Source of the DNA: Hyphomicrobiaceae bacterium
Lineage (GTDB): Bacteria > Pseudomonadota > Alphaproteobacteria > Rhizobiales > Hyphomicrobiaceae
Assembly (NCBI GenBank): GCA_020638035.1
Contig: JACKJI010000001.1
Span: 124,001 to 188,000, forward strand
Length of the DNA: 64,000 nucleotides
Reading direction: 5' to 3'
Shown here: piece after piece, positions 26,860-34,863 of the stretch
How positions within the stretch are numbered: position 1 is the first letter of the stretch
Layout of the letters: the number at the start of each line of letters is the position of its first letter
The notes under the pieces: generated by a model
What the model saw: the letters and a program-made list of their open reading frames with translations, nothing else
Database searches by the model: none
What the model was told of the DNA's origin: nothing
Position numbers and translations under genes: made by a program

Positions 26860-27350
26860 TCCTTACCCCGACTCCTGGGGACTGATTTTGCGCAGTATTT
26901 TTGGAAACCACCCTCGCATGAATGCAATCTGTCTTATCACTAAAATTACAAATTGAAATATTAACTTCCAATCGACACGCCAGCACCCAGCACAAGTCAC
27001 GTCAGATCGCCACGTAGGCCCATCTTCCGTAACGGCAGCATCCAATTTGGTCGCGAGACGGCGCGGCCGCATCCCCAGCAGTCAATCAGTAGGCAGAGTA
27101 TTCCGCGTTCCGTCGGGGTTCGGTGAGATTGCTGGCTCCGGAACCACGCCTAGCGAGGACTTGTCTTAGCCCCCCCGAAACTCGGCCATCATGTTTAGAC
27201 CCATGGGCGGCGCGAACGCGATCCGCCAACGCTCCGGCCAAGATGGCTGATCGACACGGAAATGCTGGCGCGTACGCACCGTAAAAAATTGGTCTTGCGA
27301 CCCCTGCGCGACCCCAGCCACACCGCTGGAGCCACATCCGCATCTAAGTG
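26860..27350. other. AT-rich upstream activation region, then unassigned sequence
   Basis: Bases 26885-26970 are clearly AT-rich and lie directly upstream of the sigma-54 promoter, where activator and IHF sites are normally found; I cannot assign an exact IHF site. From about 27165 to 27350 the minus strand encodes a fragment (WPERWRIAFAPPMGLN near 27200-27250) that reads like the end of a protein, but it has no start or partner. No remnant of hupS, hupL or hupC is recognisable. Confidence 0.4.
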
Positions 27351-27451
27351 CTTGATTTTGTGGTGCCGCTTGCGTGACTCGAACACGCGACCCCATCATT
27401 ACGAATGATGTGCTCTACCGGCTGAGCTAAAGCGGCTAACCTTGATTTTGT
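27351..27451. repeat. 11-bp direct repeat CTTGATTTTGT flanking the tRNA-Thr gene
   Basis: CTTGATTTTGT is present at 27351-27361 and again at 27441-27451, exactly 90 bases apart. The copies sit at the two ends of the tRNA gene: the last base of the left copy is the first base of the CCA complement, and the right copy starts four bases beyond the tRNA 5' end. They could be a mark of insertion or of local duplication, or chance. Confidence 0.55.
27361..27436 (-). tRNA. tRNA-Thr (anticodon CGU), CCA encoded
   Basis: The minus strand folds into a full cloverleaf of 76 bases: acceptor GCCGCTT with AAGCGGC, D-arm GCTC/GAGC, anticodon stem CATCA/TGATG with loop TTCGTAA (anticodon CGT) and T-arm GCGTG/CACGC with TTCGAGT. 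The discriminator A and CCA end are encoded. The gene points toward the hydrogenase cluster. Confidence 0.95.
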
Positions 27452-27688
27452 TGGGTTTTTCGCATCAAGCCGACGGCCTAAGATTTTTTTGCTGGCCTAC
27501 AGCTGGCCTACGAATGGCCCAAAACCCCCTTACGGTCGCGTCGACGCTGGCCATCGGCCCGCAAATCAACCACCCTGGAAGCGAGGGGTTGATACACGCT
27601 CATGCACCGGGCGGCAAGAGGGCAGAACAGATGGCCAGCCAGCGAAATGTGGCATCACGTTTGGCGATCGATGATGCACGCCGCCAAG
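27437..27688. other. Short region between tRNA and IS, with a 10-bp direct repeat
   Basis: GCTGGCCTAC occurs at 27491-27500 and again at 27502-27511. The rest holds no gene that I can support. It lies on the 5' side of the tRNA, so it may hold the tRNA promoter. Confidence 0.4.
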
Positions 27689-27692
27689 CTAG

Positions 27693-28543
27693 GGTCCGGA
27701 CCCTTTAACGTGACCGGGTAGGATTCCCAAATCAGTCGAACCGTAATTCCGTGTTTTCCAGCGGGGAGGCACGGACATGTCTGATCTGTTTTGGTTTTCC
27801 GACGAACAGTGGGCGCGCATCGAACCGATGCTACCCAAGAACACGCGTGGATTGAAGCGTGTCGATGATCGTCGCGTTCTGAGCGGCATCGTGCATGTTC
27901 TCAAGTCCGGCGGGCGATGGGCAGACCGCCCGGCCGACTATGGTCCGAAGAAAACCATCTACAATCGCTTCGTCAGATGGGCCGAGCGCGGAATCTGGGA
28001 GAACATCTTCTCGAGCCTTGCGGGGCGCGATGAGGACGCCGACCGATTGATGATCGACAGCACCATCGTCAAGGCGCACCGCTTGGCGGGTGGCGCAAAA
28101 GGGGGGGCGCGAGCCCATGCTATTGGTCGCAGCAAAGGCGGGCGCACGACCAAGATCCATGCCGTCACCGACGGTCAGGGCCGGCCGATCGTGCTCGCCG
28201 TAACGCCCGGAAACACGAGCGATTATACGCCGGCTCAGGACTGCATCGGCGCCGTGCCGCCAGCCAAGCACCTCATCGCCGACAAGGGCTACGATAGCAA
28301 CGCACTGCGAGATTGGCTGAAGAGTCGCGGTACCCAACCGGTGATCCCGCCACGCTCGAACCGTAAAGTGCAACTGCGCTACAATAAAAGCTCTATCGCG
28401 AACGCAATCGCATCGAGCGTAGCTTCGGAAGGCTCAAGGACTTCCGCCGCATCGCTACACGCTTCGATCGCAACGTGAAGAACTTTATGGCAGCCCTCTG
28501 CCTCGTGGCGGTCGTGATATGGTGGCGTTAAAGAGTCCGGACG
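27693..28543 (+). mobile_element. IS5-family (IS427-like) insertion sequence, 851 bp
   Basis: The element is bounded by imperfect terminal inverted repeats of 18 bp: GGTCCGGACCCTTTAACG on the left and the complement of CGTCCGGACTCTTTAACG on the right (two mismatches). CTAG lies directly outside both ends (27689-27692 and 28544-28547), the target type of many IS427-group elements. It carries one transposase in two overlapping frames. Ends and transposase are intact, so it may be active. Confidence 0.88.
27777..28531 (+). CDS. IS5-family transposase, expressed by -1 frameshift
   Basis: Frame 0 runs from ATG 27777 (GGGGAGG upstream) and covers the N-terminal domain and most of the DDE core (LMIDSTIVKAHR, then AVTDGQGRPIVLAVTPGN, then HLIADKGYDS). 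At 28386-28390 the sequence AAAAG allows a -1 shift. The -1 frame continues as LYRERNRIERSFGRLKDFRR, the C-terminal Glu-containing end of the DDE domain, to the stop at 28529-28531. The joined product would have 251 residues. Such frameshifts are known in the IS427 group; unshifted reading ends at 28478 with unrelated residues. Confidence 0.88.
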
Positions 28544-28547
28544 CTAG

Positions 28548-28856
28548 CGAGGCTTCATACACGTCGTTGGGGCACCCCCGGCGCCTAATCGGTCGAACTC
28601 ACGGCACGTGGAGATATTCTCAACGATGCCAATTGCCTCGACATATGCCTTGATGCGTCCCAGATAGAATTCAGACTTTTCCTCAACTACTTGCAGTCAG
28701 GGCGTGTTCGTGCGTCCACGCCGCATTTACAAAAGAAGGTTATCTGATTAATCATATCATCGGTCACTCGTGCAGGGTGACCGGCCCCATGAGCCTCACC
28801 AGCGAGATCAAGTGGGCCAGACTTCTGGCACACAACCAACGACCAAGGGGTGAGAA
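28548..28856. other. Region between IS5 element and methyltransferase gene
   Basis: This stretch of 309 bases is AT-richer toward its right end. The plus strand has an open frame of about 53 codons ending at 28747 (VELTARGDILNDANCLDICL near its beginning) with no start codon. It may be the tail of a gene lost or cut when the IS element entered. I recognise no family. Confidence 0.35.
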
Positions 28857-29612
28857 GTGCGAGGGCTTTTCAAGCGACTGCATTGCTGGTCGATAGTTCG
28901 GGCGCATCTCGCCGAGCATGGAGCTTTCGCTTTCCGGGGGGGCACCGTCCAAATCCCTTCAAGCATTGACGTAAAGATTCGGTCGCAGGTTGCAACAGGC
29001 CAATATGAAAACGCTGAGTGCGAACTCATAGAGGCATTCCTCCCGCGCGACCAACCGGTTGTTGAACTCGGAGGCTGCCTTGGAATCGTGAGCAGTGTCA
29101 TCGCTCGTCATCTAGAGCCCGGCGTCACATTTAGTGTGACTGAGGCAAATCCGCACCTGATCGATATCTGTAGCCAGAACGCGACCCTCAACGGTACGCG
29201 CAGGAACGTGAGATTGAATTGCGCCGCGATTTGCTACAAAAACGACAACGTCGACTTTAGCGTTTCTAAAAATGTGCATGTAAGCCAACTCGGAGACGCA
29301 GGCCGAAAAAGGAATATGCGGCGCATAAAAGTGCCGGCTATGAAACTTTCAGACGTCATTGAACAGGCTGGAATCGACGGCAATTATTCGCTCATATGCG
29401 ATATTGAGGGAGCCGAAACCGAGATTTTTGAGAAAGATGCGGCGGCCCTCGCCCGATGTGATCTAGTCATAGTTGAATTGCACCCACGCCAATATATTCA
29501 ATCGGGCCGAAGCTTAGACGAAGTTGTCGGGCTCATAATTCAGCATGGCTTCACTGAACGCCGCAGAGTCGGCGATGTTTTTGCATTCGACCGTGAGTCG
29601 CCTTCAAAATGA
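28857..29612 (+). CDS. FkbM-family methyltransferase
   Basis: The 251-residue protein has the SAM-binding Rossmann motif VVELGGCLGIVSSVIAR (about 67-83), an acidic residue after the next strand (VTEANPH) and the FkbM hallmark DIEGAETEIF (about 183-192). FkbM proteins O-methylate sugars or lipids in surface polysaccharide pathways. A GTG start at 28857 has AAGGGG six bases upstream. It overlaps the next gene by four bases. Codon use is visibly AT-richer than in the hydrogenase genes, a sign of transfer. Confidence 0.85.
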   Translation: MRGLFKRLHCWSIVRAHLAEHGAFAFRGGTVQIPSSIDVKIRSQVATGQYENAECELIEAFLPRDQPVVELGGCLGIVSSVIARHLEPGVTFSVTEANPHLIDICSQNATLNGTRRNVRLNCAAICYKNDNVDFSVSKNVHVSQLGDAGRKRNMRRIKVPAMKLSDVIEQAGIDGNYSLICDIEGAETEIFEKDAAALARCDLVIVELHPRQYIQSGRSLDEVVGLIIQHGFTERRRVGDVFAFDRESPSK

Positions 29613-29980
29613 CCTATAAATCATCAGTTTCACCAGCTCGACGAGTGAGCGTTGTCCTCGTTGCGCATAACAGCGCTGATGTCATCGGAGCAGCAATCGC
29701 ATCGATCGATGCTGATGCCGAAATAATAGTTGTTGACAATGCGAGCAATGACAAACTCACGCAAGTCGTTGCAAGATCCCAGGTCCGGCTGATTCGCAAC
29801 TCAGAGAATCTTGGCTACGGAACGGCTTGCAATATCGGCGCGTCTGCAGCTTCTCGCGATTTCATTCTATTCATGAATCCCGACGCGCGACTCCGTTCCG
29901 GCGCACTCGATAAACTGGTCTGCGCAGCAATTTCTCACGAAAATATTGCAGCTGACCTGCCCAATTTCTTCGGACCACGT

Positions 29981-30934
29981 TTAGCTTGAGAGATCAGCCC
30001 TCGTTGCTTTTGCTGTTTGCCTCTTGCGAGGCGGTTGCGCGACGGGGCGGAGCGCGGAGGCCCCACATACCGCAGCGATCCGGCCCGTCGCCGGCACGGG
30101 CGCTGCGTCTTGCTCCTTCAGTCTTGCCACGAACGCGGCCGGCGTCATGTAGCCTATGCTCGAATGCGGCCGCACCTCGTTGAAGTGGCGCCGCCACGTC
30201 TCGATCACGACCTTTGCTTCGGCCCGCGAGCGGAACCATTCCAGCGACAGGCACTCGTCGCGGAACTTGCCGTTGAAGCTCTCGGTCGCGCCATTCTGCC
30301 AGGGCTTGCCCGGATCGATCAACGCGCACCCGATGCCCTGACCGACGATCCACTTCAGCAGCGCCCGCGACACGAACTCGGGCCCGTTGTCGGACCTCAG
30401 ATACAGCGGCGCGCCGCGCTCCGAGACGAGCCGCGACAGCACCTCGATCACGCGGCCCGAGCGGATGCGGCCATCGACCTCGATCGCCAGACCCTCTTTC
30501 GTCCACTCGTCGGTGACGGTGAGGCACTTCAGCTGCTGACCGTTGGCGCACCAGTCGAACACGAAGTCGTAGCTCCACACCTGGTTCGCACCGGTCGGCG
30601 CGTTCGGGCGCGGACGGCCCGTCGCGATGCGCTTTCTCGGCCGCTTGCGCGGCACTTGAAGCTTCGCCAGTCGCCACAGGCGATGGCAGCGGCCGAAGCT
30701 CATCACATGCCCTTCCCGTTCGAGGAAGATCGCGATCCGACGATAGCCGTAGCGCGGATACTGCGCGGCGAGCGCCGCCATCCGCGCCAGCACCGGCGCA
30801 TCCGTCTCCGCCTTCGTCGATCGATACCGCAACGCCGACCGCCCCACTCCGATCAGCGTGCAAGCCCGCCGCTGCGACAGGCCATGCCCTGTCGCGTACG
30901 CCACCTGCGAACGGCGAGCCGGCACGCTCACCAT
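29981..30934 (-). CDS. IS3-family transposase OrfB (DDE integrase)
   Basis: The 317-residue OrfB has an HTH_21-like start (QVAYATGHGLSQRRACTLIG) and the rve integrase core with the DDE triad in YDFVFDWCANGQQ, LRSDNGPEF and ATESFNGKFRDECL. ATG 30934 lies within the slippery A7 run (30934-30940 on the opposite strand), so OrfB can be made alone or as an OrfAB fusion by -1 frameshifting. The frame stays open to its natural stop. Confidence 0.92.
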   Translation of the reverse strand: MVSVPARRSQVAYATGHGLSQRRACTLIGVGRSALRYRSTKAETDAPVLARMAALAAQYPRYGYRRIAIFLEREGHVMSFGRCHRLWRLAKLQVPRKRPRKRIATGRPRPNAPTGANQVWSYDFVFDWCANGQQLKCLTVTDEWTKEGLAIEVDGRIRSGRVIEVLSRLVSERGAPLYLRSDNGPEFVSRALLKWIVGQGIGCALIDPGKPWQNGATESFNGKFRDECLSLEWFRSRAEAKVVIETWRRHFNEVRPHSSIGYMTPAAFVARLKEQDAAPVPATGRIAAVCGASALRPVAQPPRKRQTAKATRADLSS

Positions 30935-31191
30935 TTTTTTGCGGCGATCTCCTTCATCACCTCGATCTCGAGATCGCGCTCGGCGACGAGCTTCTTCAGC
31001 CGCGCATTCTCCGCTTCGAGCTGCTTCAGACGGCGCACGTCGTCTGACTGCAGCGCCCCGAAGCGCTTGCGCCACGTGTAGATCGTCTGCTCGCTGATGC
31101 CGTGCCTCTTCGCAACCTCGCCGACAGTCCCGCGATCCGCCTCGCGAAGGATCGCCACCATCTGCTCGTCCCGGAACCTGCTCTTGCGCAT
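30928..31191 (-). CDS. IS3-family transposase OrfA
   Basis: The 87-residue protein has a helix-turn-helix (FRDEQMVAILREAD, then EVAKRHGISEQTIYTWRKRF) and a leucine-zipper segment (KQLEAENARLKKLVAERDLE). It ends just after the A7 slippery run that links it to OrfB. It binds the IS ends. Confidence 0.92.
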   Translation of the reverse strand: MRKSRFRDEQMVAILREADRGTVGEVAKRHGISEQTIYTWRKRFGALQSDDVRRLKQLEAENARLKKLVAERDLEIEVMKEIAAKKW

Positions 31192-31800
31192 GCCGTCCTC
31201 CGATTCGGAGGCCAGTCTCTCAAGTTATCGATGGTCCGAAAACCCTGGGGCAGGTCACAGCCTTCAATCCACGCATAATCAACGCTAGCGGCGATGCTTT
31301 CCAGCGTCGCCACTCACGGCTGTTTGACCGCGCCCAAAACAAACGTCTTCGGCGCCCCTTGCTGGCCGACTGCGAAATCGAGATGGTGACTGGGGCCGTG
31401 CTATTCTGCCGAAAGGCTCACTTCGATGCCGTAGGCGGGTTCGACGAGAGAATTTTTCTTTATTTCGAAGACGATGATCTGGCAATCAGGTTCAAACTCG
31501 CAGGCTTTACACTTGGATATGTCCATGAGGCGATTGCCGAACATGAACAGGGGCACTCCACTCCGTCCTCTCTAGCACTTGAGTACTTTCGAGCCTTCCA
31601 TTTCATGCGCAGCATGCGCTATGCACGCCAGAAACACGGCCTTGGCTTTAACCTTCACTACCGGCAAGCTCTGGCGGCGACAAATTGGTTGCTGGCCTCG
31701 ATCACACGAAACGGACGGCGTAAACAAAAGTATGCTGCCTACTTGGAAGCGCTTGGTTCACCAGGCAAATGAGGTATGATCCAATGAAGGGAGAAACATA

Positions 31801-32847
31801 TTGACCATCGTTGTGATGCCAATTGTCAGCGATGGACACGCAGATCTTTGCACCAGCATTCAAGCGATGCTGATCGATAGCTTGGATGCTAAACTATACG
31901 AAGCCCCAGAGCAGCTTGCTGCTGCTTCTCATCTTCTGGTTACCGGCTTGGGGCAATGGGGAAACGAACGCGCTCGCGAAGCGCTGAGAGTGGCGGGCAA
32001 GCACGGGGTTCGGCGTTCGCTCTGGCAACTGGAGACGTTGCCACCGTTCAACGTTCCGGATTCAATTGCGTCGCGCGTCTTGCTGCGCAAAACCCCAGAC
32101 CGTGTCACGCGAATGGCACGAATGACCGACAAGTTTGCCCTGAAGAGGCTGTCGTTTGAATTGCAGCGTCAGGAATGGTTGCATGGCAACGACTTCGAAG
32201 CGCGCCGCCTCGGGTTGCCATACCGCGAGGCGAGAAGGATCCGTGCGCTTTGGCGAGATAAGTTGCTCGATCAGGTCCTTGTGAGTTTGGAGAGCCGCCA
32301 GCGATTTCTGCGATCGATTGGCGTGAAGACCACCTTCGTTCCACTTGGCTATCATCCGCTCTGGGGTAGGCCACTGGAGAACGAAGAGCGAGAATTAGAT
32401 GCAATCTTCATCGGGACGCCAACTCCCGCCAGAGCCCCACAGATTGGGCGTTTGAGTGAGCAGCTTCTCAATGCAGGCTTCCGTCTGACAGTCGTCGACC
32501 GTGGATGTTACGGCGAACAACGAACAAAATTGCTGAACAACACAAAAATCCTTATCCATTTGCGCAATTATCCTTGGGAGTTAACCCGAATGCGAATGCT
32601 CATGGGGATGGGATGCAAGGCTCTGGTAGTGACCGAGCAGTTTTGGGATATCAAGCCATTCGAGCCAAGCACACACTTTGCGATGGCCTCGACGGATAAC
32701 CTAGCGGAAACGATCATATTTTATCTAAGGAATGAGAACGAACGTCGAGCAATCACCGAACGGGCGTTCGAGTTTCTCAGCGGTGAACTGAACCTTGGTA
32801 AAATGCTAGCGGCACATCTCGATGCGCCAGCTGATCTCGGAAGCTAA
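31801..32847 (+). CDS. Probable glycosyltransferase-like protein of the polysaccharide block
   Basis: The 348-residue protein has a C-terminal half like GT-B/CgeB-type proteins: a strand DAIFIGTPTPARAPQIGRLS, later LLNNTKILIHLRNYPWELTRMRMLMGMGCKALVV and a short C-terminal helix set. A typical CgeB family protein has this 'mobilise, then glycan-binding' order. The substrate is unknown. A TTG start at 31801 has GGGAG ten bases upstream. AT-richer than the flanking genes. Confidence 0.6.
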   Translation: MTIVVMPIVSDGHADLCTSIQAMLIDSLDAKLYEAPEQLAAASHLLVTGLGQWGNERAREALRVAGKHGVRRSLWQLETLPPFNVPDSIASRVLLRKTPDRVTRMARMTDKFALKRLSFELQRQEWLHGNDFEARRLGLPYREARRIRALWRDKLLDQVLVSLESRQRFLRSIGVKTTFVPLGYHPLWGRPLENEERELDAIFIGTPTPARAPQIGRLSEQLLNAGFRLTVVDRGCYGEQRTKLLNNTKILIHLRNYPWELTRMRMLMGMGCKALVVTEQFWDIKPFEPSTHFAMASTDNLAETIIFYLRNENERRAITERAFEFLSGELNLGKMLAAHLDAPADLGS

Positions 32848-32867
32848 TCCCAAGCGAGGTAAGCGGC

Positions 32868-33539
32868 ATGGCAAATAAGCCCAGCCGAAATCGTCCCAAG
32901 CCAACACCTGTGCTCATTCTGGGCAGCACGAACTTCTCAGAGGAAGTCGTGGATCTTGTCTCGGAGACAGCGACGCATGAAGTTGTCGGGTTTGTCGAAA
33001 ACATAAATCGAGAGCGTTGCCAGGACCAATTTCTCGGAATGCCAATACACTGGGTTGACCAAATATTGGAATTGGTCCGGTCATGCCAATTCCTCTGTGG
33101 CATTGGAACCACTCGTCGCAAAGGATATATAGAACATGTCGCAACCTACGGTGCTCAATTTGCGACGCTGATCCATCCGACGAGCCACCGCTCCGCAACC
33201 AGTTCCATTGGCGCCGGCACGATCCTCGGCGTCAATTCGATCTTGGCCGCACATGCACACATCGGTGAACACGTTATCGTCAACCGATCTGCTTCGGTGG
33301 GCCACCATACGCGGATTGGTTGTTTCACGACAATCGGGCCGGGGGCAAACATCGCCGGGCGCTGCACGATCGGGAGCGGCACTTATATCGGCATCGGCGC
33401 AACGGTCGTTGATGGCCTGACGATTGGCTCCAACGCGGTCATCGGTGCAGGCTCCGTCGTCGTCAAGGACGTGCCAGACAATGTCTGTGTGATGGGCGTG
33501 CCTGCGCGTATCGTCAAGACGGGTGTAGATGGGCGTTAG
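32868..33539 (+). CDS. PglD/NeuD-family sugar O- or N-acetyltransferase (hexapeptide repeat)
   Basis: The 223-residue protein starts with a small Rossmann-like domain (LILGSTNFSEEVVDLV) that binds the sugar nucleotide. A left-handed beta-helix of hexapeptide repeats follows (about 100-200; GAGTILGVNSILAAHAHIG and on to MGVPARIVK). The conserved catalytic His lies in SVGHHTRIG. With the DegT aminotransferase nearby this suggests an N-acetylated amino sugar, as in PglE/PglD pathways. It lies 20 bases after the previous gene. Confidence 0.82.
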   Translation: MANKPSRNRPKPTPVLILGSTNFSEEVVDLVSETATHEVVGFVENINRERCQDQFLGMPIHWVDQILELVRSCQFLCGIGTTRRKGYIEHVATYGAQFATLIHPTSHRSATSSIGAGTILGVNSILAAHAHIGEHVIVNRSASVGHHTRIGCFTTIGPGANIAGRCTIGSGTYIGIGATVVDGLTIGSNAVIGAGSVVVKDVPDNVCVMGVPARIVKTGVDGR

Positions 33540-33630
33540 CTTGCGCAAGCTGTCTCGTTCAACACCATAATGTGTGCGCTGCCTGACACAAAACGCCAGC
33601 AGCCTCATTCCTTCTTCTGCAGGCGACTGG

Positions 33631-34863
33631 TTATTGCGGTGGCTGCACGTCGTTACCACCAAGCTCGAACTGTGAATACTTCTTTTCCAGACCCAACCTT
33701 CGGCGCACAGATCGACGCCAAACGCGAACGCGACGCCAAAACTCTTCGTTCACCCGGCTCTGCCAGACAGGACGCTTGAGAATCTTGTTGAGCGCATCAT
33801 AAAGCTGACGCTCCGCCGGCTGGCCCTCCAGCGCCCGCAAATTCTGCAGCATCATTGCCCTTTCATATTCCTCGATCACCGACATCCGTCTCAGTGCCCG
33901 TAAGTCAATCGTGCCGGGAAATGTGGTGCAACGCTCTAATGCCCCAGCGGCCTTCAGATTGACCATGGTCCGAAAACACTTCTCGCACTTGCCGCAGTTG
34001 TAATTACTGTCCACGTTGTTGAAACAAACGCGCAATGTCTCCATTGCTGTCTGGGAAGTGGCCAGTTTCTGCACCTTCATAATGCGCGTTGCCTCGCAGC
34101 CGTCATGAACGACTTCTAGCCTGCTGCTACTCCACAGCGGATCAACAAGCGGATGGCTGCCCACCGGAATCAACTCCGCATAGGTGAATGTCGACGGCAC
34201 GTAAATCTTGCGCAGGTCTGGCGCCAGAAGATGCGCGACAGCAATCAAGGCCGGGCCAAATGCATGCCTCCCCCATTCCAGACCGAAGTCTTCGAAATAG
34301 CCTCGCAGATTCGACTCAAGCTCAATTACCTTGACACCGAAATCATTCCCGACCCGTTCCAACATGGCCGAGACCTGAGCACGCAGACGCTTGTCGGCGA
34401 GTCCTACGTCGATGCCGTGAACGTAGATGATGTGTGTCAATTCGGACTGATGCTTGATCAGGGTGTAGTAGGAATCTACGCCGCCTGTGAAAAACGTTCC
34501 CACGCCAAGTCCAAGGGACGGAGCCGATAAACTGCGCGCCGCGCCTGACAACTGCGTCCGCCGGTAGGTTGGCTCCCATATTCCATAGATGTCCTGGAGC
34601 CGCCGAAGCGCATCGTAGAGCTTCGCATCGAGCGATCCCTCAATATGGAGGTCGCGCTGCATTTTCATGGCCGGCAAGAGCCCGAGGCAGAACAGCGCCT
34701 CGTTACACAAGGTCAGATTCGCATCTTTGGTCACGAACCAGCAAGGAACCTCGGAAGATCCATCGTGTGCAACAATCCGCACGACGCTGCCTTCAACCAC
34801 CTGTTGTCTCGGCTCGAACGAGAAGTAGAGTGGCCTGCTATCGTCGTTCAACACGGTTGTCAC
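33631..34863 (-). CDS. PP-loop ATPase-like protein of unknown role in a polysaccharide block
   Basis: The 410-residue protein has an N-type ATP pyrophosphatase loop TGGVDS (about 126-131) and a C-terminal zinc-like knuckle CGKCEKC (Cys290, 293, 296), an arrangement reminiscent of QueC/ExsB. A basic C-terminal region follows (RRVRVWRRSVRRRLGLEKK). QueC itself is about 230 residues, so this is not a simple orthologue. Comparable PP-loop proteins occur in O-antigen loci (WbpG-like amidotransferases). It overlaps the upstream DegT gene by four bases. What it modifies is unknown. Confidence 0.6.
   Translation of the reverse strand: MTTVLNDDSRPLYFSFEPRQQVVEGSVVRIVAHDGSSEVPCWFVTKDANLTLCNEALFCLGLLPAMKMQRDLHIEGSLDAKLYDALRRLQDIYGIWEPTYRRTQLSGAARSLSAPSLGLGVGTFFTGGVDSYYTLIKHQSELTHIIYVHGIDVGLADKRLRAQVSAMLERVGNDFGVKVIELESNLRGYFEDFGLEWGRHAFGPALIAVAHLLAPDLRKIYVPSTFTYAELIPVGSHPLVDPLWSSSRLEVVHDGCEATRIMKVQKLATSQTAMETLRVCFNNVDSNYNCGKCEKCFRTMVNLKAAGALERCTTFPGTIDLRALRRMSVIEEYERAMMLQNLRALEGQPAERQLYDALNKILKRPVWQSRVNEEFWRRVRVWRRSVRRRLGLEKKYSQFELGGNDVQPPQ

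Larger units (their letters stand above)
29953..31257 (-). mobile_element. IS3-family (IS407-like) insertion sequence, 1305 bp
   Basis: The ends are related inverted repeats beginning TGACCTGCCC, sharing CGGACCA and CTTGAGAGA further in. A 4-bp target duplication CAGC is present at 29949-29952 and 31258-31261, typical of the IS407 group. It carries orfA and orfB on the minus strand. The duplication is perfect and the interrupted gene has no other damage, so the insertion looks recent. Confidence 0.92.
29609..31772 (+). pseudogene. Family 2 glycosyltransferase gene split by an IS3-family element
   Basis: The 5' part (29609-29952) encodes a GT2 N-terminus with VVLVAHNSADVIGAAI, IIVVDNASND, NLGYGTACNIGA and FMNPDA. 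The 3' part (31262-31772) encodes GAVLFCRKAHFDAVGGFDE and FLYFEDDDLAIR, the acceptor and catalytic region of rhamnosyltransferase-like enzymes. Removing the IS and one CAGC target copy joins the halves in frame to 284 codons without a stop. The gene is inactive as it stands. It was the second gene of the polysaccharide block and overlaps the FkbM gene by four bases. Confidence 0.93.
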
